From: Daucus carota subsp. sativus
Taxonomy: Eukaryota > Streptophyta > Magnoliopsida > Apiales > Apiaceae
DNA: 64,000 bases
Reading direction: 5' to 3'
Assembly: GCF_001625215.2 (NCBI RefSeq)
Contig: NC_030381.2
Span: 1,389,131 to 1,453,130, forward strand
Of this stretch, positions 24,501 through 35,002 are shown piece by piece. Both the position numbers and the translations under genes were made by a program. A model generated the notes under the pieces. The model saw nothing but the letters and a program-made list of their open reading frames with translations. It ran no database searches and was not told the origin of the DNA. Each line of letters opens with the position of its first letter. Position 1 is the first letter of the stretch.

Positions 24501-25753
24501 CTCATATGGAATGTATGCTAAGAGAAATTTTGTACACTCAATGGAAATTCTACCTCTTCCATAATGGTTCGACTCCACATCCGTGAACTGCATCTTCTCT
24601 CTATCCCTAGAACGCAATTCACCTCGAGCTGCTTCCCTCTTTAGTTTTTTGAAATACGCAAACTCAGAAGTTTTAGCACCATCAGCTGTAAATTCTTCTT
24701 AGTCAGTCATTATTCCAAGAAAAACTTCAAAGTGTATCCACCAAAGGTGCATAAAGTACAAAGGAAAAAAAAAACGAGGAAACAACTTAAATTAGTTACC
24801 AACGAACTGGTACTAAGCTAGATTTCTGATTACAACAACGGGAGTGTGGGAATAAAAAACTTACATCTTGAATCCTCTACTCGCTCACGTTGTTCAGAAC
24901 ACGCACTTGGCCTAACGTTTTGCATTTGATGACTTCTAGCATCGGGAAATTTCCTTTTCCTGTCCCCCCTTGTATCTACAACCACCAACATATTTAAATA
25001 ATAGTAAATCCAAATAAACACGTTCAGTTTCACCAACATAGATCTCTAACACATCAAACCATGACCAACTCATACTTGTATACTACACCAGACCTCTAAA
25101 AATCTCTCAGCACAACTTAACAACAATATTTCATTAGCTTACAGCACGAATTCAACTGCAACATATAACAAAGATCGCAAACAACACCATCACCACTTGC
25201 ACCTTTTACAGAAGCTGGTTAATAATTAAAAAAGAATAACACATTTACGTATTCAATCCTCTATATCTAATTTTCAGATCATCCAGATACTAATTCAATT
25301 CTGTTAGCTTGTGGCACGAATTCAACTCCATCATATTACAAAGATCACATACATGATACACCACCGTCACACTTGCACATTTTACCGAAGCTAGTTAATA
25401 ATGACAAAAACATTTACGTATTCAGTTCCTCTATATCTAATTTTTCCAAGTATCGAGATGCTTATTCAATTCCTCTGTATCTAGTTTTTCGAAGCACCAA
25501 GGTAGTACTTAATAACAAAATTCACAACAAATGACACACTTGTATCTAATTTTCATGCTACATTTACAGCAAAGTTCACTAATAGATCATTTCATCGATA
25601 TATAAATTCAACAGCGAATCGATGGGAAATGGAACACGAAAGCATAAAAGTAGATAATCGAAACGCACACAAGCACTGCGCGCATATATGTGAGGTGAAA
25701 TTGTTACCTCTACGAAAAGCAGACCTGTTTGATAAATTGTTGCCTCGCCTCAT
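21588..25753 (-). CDS. Uncharacterised plant protein, 759 aa, eight exons
   Basis: Exons are 25708-25753, 24865-24975, 24554-24685, 24273-24424, 24073-24196, 23364-23469, 23231-23288 and 21588-23138. Phase holds across all junctions, with the exon 4/5 boundary the least certain (donor GTTAAT). I do not recognise the family. The N-terminus is basic (MRRGNNLSNRSAFRRG), then comes a conserved-looking SEFAYFKKLKREA segment and a stretch GIFGLKRQRLLQWVSG...LVSMLLNRLFPED. The long last exon is acidic and rich in Ser, Tyr and Asp. It contains two diverged repeats of about 97-101 residues, with landmarks ARDQSPWIPND/ARNQLPLLPRD, YEDYSFTQNLYES/YQDYGFTRYMSES and DVVLPDLE/DVILPELD. There is no signal peptide and no membrane segment. 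A nuclear or cytosolic role is only a guess. Confidence 0.75.
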
Positions 25754-26385
25754 TCTTCTTCGATTTGTTTTGAAACCCTAACGAGTGTGATGCATTTTGT
25801 GTGCATTCATACAACTTGTATTGCCGCCAATCTGGCTTTTATTGCTTTCTCGCCTATGCCGAAATTTATTAACAACTGATAAATTTAAAAAGTTTATACG
25901 AGTCCGTAAATGGAGTTGGAGTTCGTTTAGCAATTCCGAATTTTTAAATGATATTTTAAATAAATAACATTAGTTTTATGATCACAAAACTCATTACTTT
26001 TGTTATATTATCGAAAAAATATATCATCATCGTTTGGTTAATCTTAGGTTAATCTTATTTTTCAGAAATAAAAGTTTATTTTCAAATAAAAATACATGAA
26101 AACATACTTTTTCCTATAATTTTTAACGTTTATATTAAAAAAATTATAAAATATGAATTTTTTTTTTCAAAGAATAAGCCCTTGGGCTTTTCATACCCCA
26201 AACGGCCTCACTATGGGAACAAGTATTTTCCTTTAAAAAAAAATCAAAATTCTTGGCATTTGATACCCAACTTACTGGTGCATAATTCATAAATAAGTAT
26301 AATCCTAGTGATGGGGATCTTCTTCATTTTACACATTGCCAACAAATTGAGACCCTGGGATTGTTCTTTGTGTGTATGGTTGCAG
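25754..26385. other. Upstream region of the 759-aa gene; AT-rich
   Basis: The 5' UTR and promoter of the minus-strand gene, then AT-rich DNA. No earlier psaE exons are found here. Confidence 0.5.
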
Positions 26386-26486
26386 GACCCGAGAAATCGC
26401 TACCTGTTGTAAGGTTCAACAAGGAGAACTATGCAACTGTATCGACAAACAACTACGCAATGGATGAGATCCAAGAAGTCACATAA
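26386..26486 (+). pseudogene. Photosystem I subunit IV (psaE) last-exon relic, frameshifted
   Basis: After an intact acceptor (GGTTGCAG) the plus strand reads DPRNRY in one frame. It then shifts to VVRFNKENYATVSTNNYAMD, and ends EIQEVT-stop. This is the C-terminus of PsaE, the stromal photosystem I subunit that helps dock ferredoxin (family sequence of the type DPNTRYPVVVRFN...). Relative to the family, one C is missing in the YP codons and about one valine codon is lost, so the first frame hits TAA. The exons for the transit peptide and the core of the protein are absent upstream. Its place between the TRM and LPA1-like genes is where Arabidopsis has PSAE1 (from memory), so it is a relic in its ancestral position. 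Confidence 0.85.
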
Positions 26487-27816
26487 GCTCTGCATAAAAT
26501 GTGCTATAAGTATTTTTCTGGATATAGAAGCTTATCGCAGAATTGTATATCATGATTCACATCTTACATGACAAATTTTTACATATGTTATATCATATCG
26601 CGGGAGCCTGACTGCTGGATTAACGAAAAACACCAGAAAGTCTGACTCTTATTATCAATTTCAAGTAGAAACAATGCTTTCTGTCGGTTTACAAGTTGCC
26701 AGCCAATTTTGTATTCTAAAATTACTGCTATGTACATACAATTGCTCAAAAAGGCTGTGTATGAAAATAGAGACTATTAATACAAGTCTCAAATTTACAA
26801 ATGTACCTGTACTGTTATCTCCAGCCACCTAAAGTATGTTTGATTGATCCCCATTCATCTGTATCAAATCCTACAATATATTTCAAAAAAAGTAAATTCA
26901 GATTGTAAAGCCACTTGAACTTGGCTAATTGGAACGCTACCGTACAATTCAACATTCTACTTCTCGGCAGAAGCTGGAACTAGCAAACTGATGAAATTAC
27001 CTTCAGTTTTTAAAAAAGGGGGAAGGGGAGATGCTATGGTCTCTCATTAGTTTAGTTGCAAGTGGCGGAATTGCATGAATTCTTAGTATGCCACCAATTA
27101 CATTGAATTCTATACCAGTATTCTACATCGTGCTGATGCTAAAGATTTATAACTCGAGAAAACTGCTTGCCTAGCCTGTAATGCATTCAACCTGTTCCTC
27201 CTAGTAATAATCATTCATATGGTGTTGTTTTGAAGTCTTATAACCACATCCCCCTAAACATCTGCAGTGCCCAAAACCCAGCTATAGTACACCTGGTTAC
27301 TTAGAAAGAGGATCGTAATGAACAAATACTATCTATATTAAAGGAAGTCTTAATTGTGAAACGGATATGGCTAAAGTGACCAAAACCCAAATTTCTAGCC
27401 AAAATAGTATAACGATTATATAGTGGTGGCTGATATTTATCTAATATAGACATTGTGGTGACTGGATTTTCAAAATTGCAATTTGGGGGCCAAAGCTTGC
27501 TTCCACCTTCCAAAAATGTGGCTAACAGCCACTTTTTTCCAAACGAAAGATATAATTGAAGTCTATCCACCATTTTTTGCCAATTATCCACTCTTTTAAA
27601 ACAAGAAACTAATGCCTAACACCAAATTGCGATTTTAAAGGTCCGGTCATTTAAATTGCTAAAGAACAGCCCCCAATTTGCATTTAACTTTAAACACAAA
27701 AAAAACAAGGAAACAGATGCAATAGATTGTTTTGTTAGAGAATCTAACCTGTAAACTGGATCAAGTCAAACTCGTCCAGAAAAATCTAAAACTCTGTAAG
27801 TACCAAGTGAATCAAA
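26487..27816. other. Intergenic between the psaE relic and the LPA1-like gene
   Basis: No gene is recognised. A minus-strand open frame at 27301-27591 has no family likeness. Confidence 0.45.
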
Positions 27817-29851
27817 TCAAACTCGCCCGTCAAAGCCATCAAAAAGACCTGTCCATAGTCCCTTTATAGGCGGTAGCTGTGCAACAAAAGCATTCCAAGG
27901 AGGGTAACCAACTCCACTACCACGAACCCGACCATCCAAGCGAAGAGATAAATACCTTTATAGAATAAAAGAACCAGAATATTACTCATCTCTTTGACTG
28001 TAACAAGCACCAGTGCTTTAGCTGATATGTCTAATATTAGTTTGACCAGAAAGTACGAAGCAAAACACAAGAAAAATCAGAGAAAAATTATTTATATGCA
28101 TGATATTAGTAGGAATAAGAAACCTGAAGTGCAATAGTGCACTAGTAAATTAGCTGATGCTTCCCTGTTATGTAGATAATACTTACACTGGAGAATCAGA
28201 TGAAACATTGGCGAGTTTCTTTTGTTCATCTAACCACCTGTGGTAATTATAAAAAAAAAGGTAAGTAAACTGTATATTATATATACCACTCGGTGAACTC
28301 TAAGAGAGGGCTTACTTGGACCACTCAGTCAAGAGAACGGGATTTAGCTGCCACAGCCGTTTCCGTTTTCCAGTCAGCTCCTTCATTTCCTCACTCTCAT
28401 CAAATTGAAAATCAGGTAATTCCCCGTCTGTGGCAAAAGGAACCACAAGCACCCCTCTCTCCAGAAGGCCCTCAGTGAAAGGTTCACTAAATTTAAAAGA
28501 CTCAGAAATGAAAGATGAAGGGCCAGAAACTATAACAAGACGAGCAAATCCTCTAAATGCATTAACAGGAACAACCTTCTTCTCATTTACCCGAAGCTTA
28601 AGATTCGAAAGGTTCTCCTCTCTTGTCAGTCTAGCCAACTGAGCATTCTTAGCATTATTATCCCCAGAATAAAGAAATGCAAATACAGATACAGCTGCTA
28701 TATCTATGCCAAGGCCTTCAAGAATCTTAGGCACTTCAGCTGCTCTCGATGGATTGGAAAGTGCACCAATTAACTGGGTAGTAGCTATTAGTCCTCCTAG
28801 AGAAGCACTGGCAATAAAAGCAAGATAAAAGAACATTCGGACTGATCGAAATGGAGTAAGAACTTCACTCCGTATCTTGGCATCTGAACTGAAGAACAAC
28901 AGAATGTATATTACTTGAAGGTGCTATTTTACATGACATAATCTGATGGTATGAAATTCTCATAAAGGGGAAGAAACATTAAGTTAATAACTGAACATCG
29001 AAATACTGATTTACATAATGACGTGCTTTCGCTTACTAGTTAACTATACCGAAACCAAATGAGCAGGCAGAACTGAAGAAGGAAAAGAACTATCTTCGAA
29101 TACATAAGTGCATACACAGTAAAGAACAATGTTCAATCTGTTCCTTTAAACAACAACCCTCAGAAAATCAGTATCATAGTAATATACTAATATCATCTCT
29201 TTTGGCTGCTGACTACTTTTGTTGGAGCGGGAGCCTTGTACACTAGGTATGCCTTACTCAAGCAACCTAGAGACACTCCTTATATATATACATTTCAACT
29301 TCTGATAATCTCAAGACTTCACATACTAGAATAAGCCCTTCTATATCTCCTCCTTTCAAGCAGATAGTAATTACCAATTTACCAAAAACACATTTCCTTC
29401 TGAAGATTGCAATTTAATAGTAATACACTTGTAAACATTACAATGTACCCTTTATAAGCCACAGAAAAGTAAACAGATATCAAGAACTCAAGCCGAGAAT
29501 TCAAGCCTTATTGAAGGCAAAATGGCGCGTGTGTGAGTTAGTGATTGTAAATGCCAAGCATGCATACATGAATAAAGTACATGAACAAAACATAAACATG
29601 CTGCAGAACCGAAAACTCGATAAATACCTGAATTGGGGAGAGGAGGTAGGCTCATCCGAGGCAGAGCAGGTGATTAAGCAACGCAACCGCGTCCTGCGCT
29701 GTAATGTACAGCTGAGAGTAGCAGTTGATAAAATAAAGCCCGATTCATGACGGTTTAAATGGCGGGAAAATCCCAAGCATTTTGGACCAGTGAAGCTACT
29801 GGCTGCGCTGTATGAAAATTGGGCCACCAATACTGAGGAGGAGGCTGCCAT
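27817..29851 (-). CDS. LOW PSII ACCUMULATION 1-like chloroplast membrane protein (DUF3493)
   Basis: Exons are 29628-29851, 28316-28888, 28187-28237 and 27817-27955, giving 328 residues. The start at 29849-29851 (MAASSSVLVAQFSYS) opens a Ser-rich chloroplast transit peptide. An in-frame ATG eleven codons upstream is possible but less typical. The mature part begins near SSDAKIRSEVLTPFRSVRMFF and has two hydrophobic stretches (around FFYLAFIASASLGGLIATT and IDIAAVSVFAFLYSG). The conserved C-terminus reads YLSLRLDGRVRGSGVGYPPW and ends near WTGLFDGFDGRV. This is the C-terminal DUF3493 domain of LPA1, a thylakoid factor that helps D1/PSII assembly. It lacks the TPR part of LPA1 itself, so it corresponds to the shorter LPA1-like paralogue (At4g28740 by memory). 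Its exact role is not established. Confidence 0.88.
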
Positions 29852-30853
29852 GGTTATTACACTTGTGTTTGCTAACATGTGCATTGTGCGTTTGTCTCAG
29901 GATTGATCATTTGTTTGTGATCACTAATGAGCCACGAGTGAAGCTTCTTCTAACCAGACACGAGACCAGTAGTCCTAGTACTTGGTAACCTTAAAGTGCT
30001 CTGACCCTTTTCTTTGTGAATTTGTAAAAACTATAATTACAAACTTTTCCCCACAAAAAATTATAAATTATTAAATTAACAGGTTACTGTAAGGGGTCAG
30101 AGAAAAGCTGCCGGAGAACAAATTATTAAGTAACCGATCAGGGAGTTTTTTTTATGATTTTTTAACTGAATCATGTTATATTTAACAAAAAAATTTTAGA
30201 AGTTCATATAATTTTAACCTTTTCAGTTTTATGTTATCTGTTGAAATAGCTACCTTGCTAACAGAGCAATAATGTTACAGACAATTTTTTCCATTTTCAT
30301 CAAATTTTATATGACCATAAGAATATCCATTTTTGCCTTTAAATCTAGGAAATGTTTCGAACTTGAATCCCAGTTGGGTAGTCAGAAATGGGAACATGTG
30401 GCTGGCCCAACAGCATCCGTACAACTCCTAATTTATGCTATTATAAGAGCCTTAAAATTCGTGCAGAACCCTCCGTCTCAAATGTATACATATAACATAT
30501 CACCTCCGTCCAAATGTATACAACTCATTGAGACTGAGGGAGTACTTAATATAATCTTTATCAAGATCAGCTAAGTTCCATAAGAAAAGGAACTCATCTC
30601 GAGTTTGATCAAAAAAGATTTTAGTCCTCTTGAGGGAAAACAATGCCATCGCAATATGTGGATAAAACCAAGTTCACTCTTTCAACACTACAAATTTACC
30701 TGGACTTGCACACTTCTTAAGAAAAACATATCAAACAAAACGTGTTAATGCCGAAACCTATGGACTCGTGGACAAATCAACACTGATTACTCGTGACTCT
30801 TTCTGATGAAAGTGAAGCAGCATAGAGATCCTTGATGAGGTTAAAGACTAGCT
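29852..30853. other. Intergenic between the LPA1-like and glutaredoxin genes
   Basis: Promoter of the LPA1-like gene on the left and the 3' flank of the glutaredoxin gene on the right. Apart from a tiny Stowaway-like repeat at 30469-30543 nothing is recognised. Confidence 0.5.
30469..30543. repeat. Miniature Stowaway-like fragment, 75 bp
   Basis: CCCTCCGTCTCAAATGTATACA at the left is mirrored by ATTGAGACTGAGGGAG at the right. An internal CACCTCCGTCC and a second AAATGTATACA suggest an end-to-end collapsed element. Confidence 0.6.
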
Positions 30854-33827
30854 CTATTTCTTTGCGCCAGCTTCAGATAACAAATTTTCAAGCTCCCCTT
30901 TCTGATAAATTTCAACAGTATCTGCAAAGTACAGCAAACATAAGACTTTCTGCTTGTTTTTTCTTACATATGATTTTCCGAATGTAATAGCCAACTTTAT
31001 CTAGAGAAGAATATCTTTTTTAAAAAGATATTTGATGAAGACAGTAAAAAGCTGATGAAGATGGTTAAAAGCTTGACACTCTGTCAAACAGGTGAAATGA
31101 AGTTGGTTCATGTCATCATAGCAAAGCAAATACATCTTCCCAAGGTCTAATTTATACAAGATGTTGATTATCAAATTTAGAGAATAAAACATAACAGTAT
31201 AAGAAGAAGCCTTGTCACTGTTTTTTTGGGGGAATTATACTCATCAGACAAAAAGCTTAGCGAAACGGTAAAGTATATCAGACAAACTTCCTAACAGCAC
31301 AAACATGGAATAAAATTTTTAAAGAGTTATAGCCCTATCCTATACTTAATCCAATGAACAAACATGTCCTATGGTATACATCCCCTTTGGACATTATATG
31401 CCAATGTGAAATAATTAAAGAAGCGAGTGCTCTAGGTCTCTAGGAGCTGCTACCTCGGCTCAATCAACTTCTTAAGTTTGATAAACAAAATAGCAGAGAA
31501 GTTTAAAGATCAACTATTCCTGAACAGATTTACAACAAAATCACTGAATTTACAGGGTCAAAGACTGTACCTGAACAACCACCAATGTGTTTAGCCCCTG
31601 GTACAGGAAAGAGAGATTTTAGTGATCATAATTTGATGCCTAACACCACAGGAAAAAAATTATAGAATTTTATGATGATATATAGCGAATTAAATTTTAG
31701 CTTGAACTATGAATAGCAAATATTAACTCTAGAGATGGTCAAGGGGCAATAGTAAAATCAAGGACCATACAACATGTGATGAAAAGGTCATTTGCCCCTA
31801 TTTTTCTGCTTGCCCTAATTTCACTTTCATGATCTTGATTTATTTTTTAGTTTTAAAACACGAATCCTCAATGCTCCATTTAGTTGGATGAAAGTAATTC
31901 AGGTCGGAATGAAATTTGTACTATTCTGTAGGCAAATATTCATCATTTTCATTACTCAATTTCTTCAAAAATCTCATTATAGAAACTTTTCACTCCCATT
32001 TATCATCGCTCATACTTTTTACAAACTTTCTTTGACCTTAAATTTTGTTCACAATTTTTAACAACCCCCCCCCCCCCAAAATTTTTTTTTTTTTAAAATG
32101 GAGCACCACAATGAAATAAGGTATCTGGCCCCACTGAAGCAAGGACCAAACTAAATTACAAGCAGTAAAGTGATGTAAGATCATAATTTTGAAGTTCAAG
32201 ATGGGGTCAACAACAAGGAAATCTGAAACACTTTAACTATTTTAGTTTTACAAGAACACAGCTTCTTAAAGTTGGCGTGTATCTTCATTTACGGGAGGGC
32301 AAGGATTTAACCTTGTCAAAGAAAAGGTAGGTCAGTGGATGTGTTTGATTATCAAATAAAAAATGAAGAAATATCAAGCCAATACAGAATTTCATGAGAC
32401 GTGGAGGAAAATGTCCCAAGGCAAGTCTTTATTAAGCAGGAGGTCACAATCACATATACTAAGTCATTTTAATACAGTTAAAACTTGATAGTCAAAAAAT
32501 CCCCCAGGTACCATTGATTGGTAGGCTTCGTAAACACAAATATAAGTCTTTTTTTGAAGATACAGTGTCAAATCATCAATACAACTACAGAGTACAGATA
32601 TGGCTTGGCCTTGAAAACAACTTGTAATTAAAGCCAATCATTTTTGTCTTGCTAATGACAACCCCCAGCCCTGAAATAACGACTGCTCCTGGTGCATATG
32701 TTATAGATATAAAGTTATAAACTGCCTACCATTCAAGAATGCCATTTTTTATTGTTATAAGAAACAAATAGATACTAACTTGTAAGTAGTACCTAATTTT
32801 GATGAAAAAATGATGGTTAGAGTACTTCTTACCGATAAAAACATTTGGTACAGTGTATTGCCCAGTCAAATCTCCCAACACGTCCTGTAATTGTGATCCT
32901 TGGGAACCTAAAAGGACATTACTCGTTAAATATTAAACAAATTATTACTCACTGTAATAAATTCATCCTCCATTAACACAATGAAATATATATATCCAAA
33001 AAAAACGCCTGATGTATATATAAAGCACCCTTTATTACACACCTGTACCTTCAATGCAAAAAAATTACCGATCACCTAATATAGCTAGTAATCTTTTGGT
33101 TGCATTACACTTTGAAATATTTTTATTACTAATGACAAACTCTTCAGAGAGAATACATTATAGCATTAGCATTATGTATCCATCAACATAGTTATTAACA
33201 TTTCGATTACCAACAAATAGCTACAAAACCATACACATAATAAAATTACATAGTACATACCAATTGAAACAGCATACATACTTAACTTACAAGGCAATGG
33301 TAGCATTATTAGCCTAGTATAATTCCACACAAGATAACATACCTAATTGGTCCAGTTCAATAATATGTGGTTGCACACCAAGCTTCTTGAACAACTGTTT
33401 CACCTGAGAAGAATACCTTAACCAAACACAAATCATCAAGAATACATCAAAAATCAAATCTATATTCATTTACTAAATAAAAATCAATTATTAGTACTAA
33501 AATATCACGAAAAAAACAAAGAAAATGATCAAGAACTCACGAGCACCAAGACTTGGAGTAAACAACAACTGGGTAATCAGCAATAGTCTTTTTCACAGAG
33601 TCTTCTAACCCGGAATCTGATGACATGGCCCGAACAGTGATCCGACCCGGATTCTTGACGACATGGGTCAGCCTGAAACTTGAGGCAGAAAGTTTTCTTG
33701 AAGAGTTGGGGAGGAGAGAGAGAGAAGGGAGGAGAAGGTGAGATGAAGAAGTAGAGAGAGAAGGGGTGGTGATGGATATAGATAATGATGCTGCTGCTTT
33801 ACATATGCTATTACATGTTGCTGCCAT
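30854..33827 (-). CDS. Plastid glutaredoxin, GRXS12/GRXC5 type (WCSYS active site)
   Basis: A thiol-disulfide oxidoreductase that uses glutathione to reduce protein disulfides or remove glutathione from proteins in the chloroplast stroma. Exons are 33541-33827, 33343-33416, 32833-32907, 31571-31597 (only 27 nt) and 30854-30921, 176 residues in total and in phase. Residues 1 to about 66 are a Ser/Leu-rich transit peptide (MAATCNSICKAAASLSISIT...). The active site is Cys95-Ser-Tyr-Ser98, after VVVYSKSW. It is split by the first intron inside the codon for Ser96. TVP (139-141) carries the cis-proline, and GGCSDT (151-156) carries the second conserved cysteine, Cys153. The final Ser of the motif places it with GRXS12 and not GRXC5 (WCSYC). 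Confidence 0.93.
31871..32106. repeat. Possible small TIR element in glutaredoxin intron 3
   Basis: TGCTCCATTT at the left is matched by AAATGGAGCA at the right. The interior contains a poly-C/poly-A/poly-T run (32064-32096) that will be unstable in cloning or sequencing. Element status is uncertain. Confidence 0.35.
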
Positions 33828-34585
33828 TGATGCTTCTCGTCTGTGTTCTTTGTTTTTCTACAAATGACAAAATATATCTTGAAGATGAATGGTGGACCGG
33901 TGTTTTGAATGGGTTGTGTGGTTTGGGCCTTGATGAAAACCATTGCTCACTGCTGCTCCATACACTAGGCCGGACAGTTTTCTACAAATGTCAGTGTCAC
34001 AACCTACTGGGCTCAAAGTTCATAACGGATCATATTTCGTGTCATTGTGAGGCTTTTTATGATTGCAATATATATTTTTATTTCTGGAAAAGGTTATATA
34101 TGAATTAAATATTTAATTCTGAAAAATAATTAAATTTGATTTTTATTAAATAATAAATTTTTGTCATTTTCCGGTTCTAATGTAATTCATTCATTTTAAG
34201 AATTATATACTAATACTAACTTATTCAAAGTTATTATTATAACACATATCACGTATTTTTAACTTAATTTAGAAACAGTTTATCATCGAAAGATAACATT
34301 TCAACATATATTTTAAGTTGAGACAAATACATTATTATTCTATAAATAATAAGCTATATCCTGAATCTCTTTTCAAAAAAATATTATAGATTTTATTTGT
34401 ACTATTATTGACTTAGTGCATTTACCAGAAAAATAATTATGTGATAATTCACCATCTAGACAAAATTGGGTGCTTGGACATTTTTCCAGATCAAAATCAT
34501 AAGCTTTTCTGTTAAACAAAACAAGAAATGGACATTACATATAGACATGCTACAGTATTACACTATTACTGAAGGCAGCTGTAAC
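33828..34585. other. Upstream region of the glutaredoxin gene
   Basis: 5' UTR and promoter side of the glutaredoxin gene, then AT-rich DNA. The plus-strand open frame at 33785-34108 overlaps the glutaredoxin start and is not supported as a gene. Confidence 0.45.
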
Positions 34586-34833
34586 CAGTGGCGGAACCAG
34601 GATTAATTTTGACCCCGGGCTGAATTATTATTAAAATTTCAACAAAAAAATTAAAAGTAAATATGCATATCTTAATTGGTTAAGTGGTGACATCTTTACT
34701 GTCTTTTTTTTAGGAAGGAATGGATGACAACTGAATTCTACGATTTTGCATATTTTGATAGCGTTGTAAGATAACTTCATCGTCTATGTCTTTAAACGTG
34801 GTCTTCTCGATGTAAACCATCATGTTAAGTGGG

Positions 34834-34891
<58 letters not shown>

Positions 34892-34994
34892 TTTGTCCCC
34901 GGGCTAAAAATTTTAAAATAGATAAATTATACTTATTATTTTTTTCTCAGCCGGGGCTGGCGCCGGTGCTAGCCCCCCCTTGGTTCCGCCCCTG
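34586..34994. mobile_element. hAT-type non-autonomous element, 409 bp
   Basis: The ends CAGTGGCGGAACCAGG and the complement of CCTTGGTTCCGCCCCTG form the TIR. A perfect 8-bp duplication GCTGTAAC lies at 34578-34585 and 34995-35002, as for hAT elements. It contains a (TA)26 microsatellite. It shares its termini with the 997-bp element at 42959. Confidence 0.9.
34835..34886. repeat. (TA)26 microsatellite
   Basis: An uninterrupted TA dinucleotide run inside the hAT-type element; probably variable in length. Confidence 0.97.
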
Positions 34995-35002
34995 GCTGTA
35001 AC

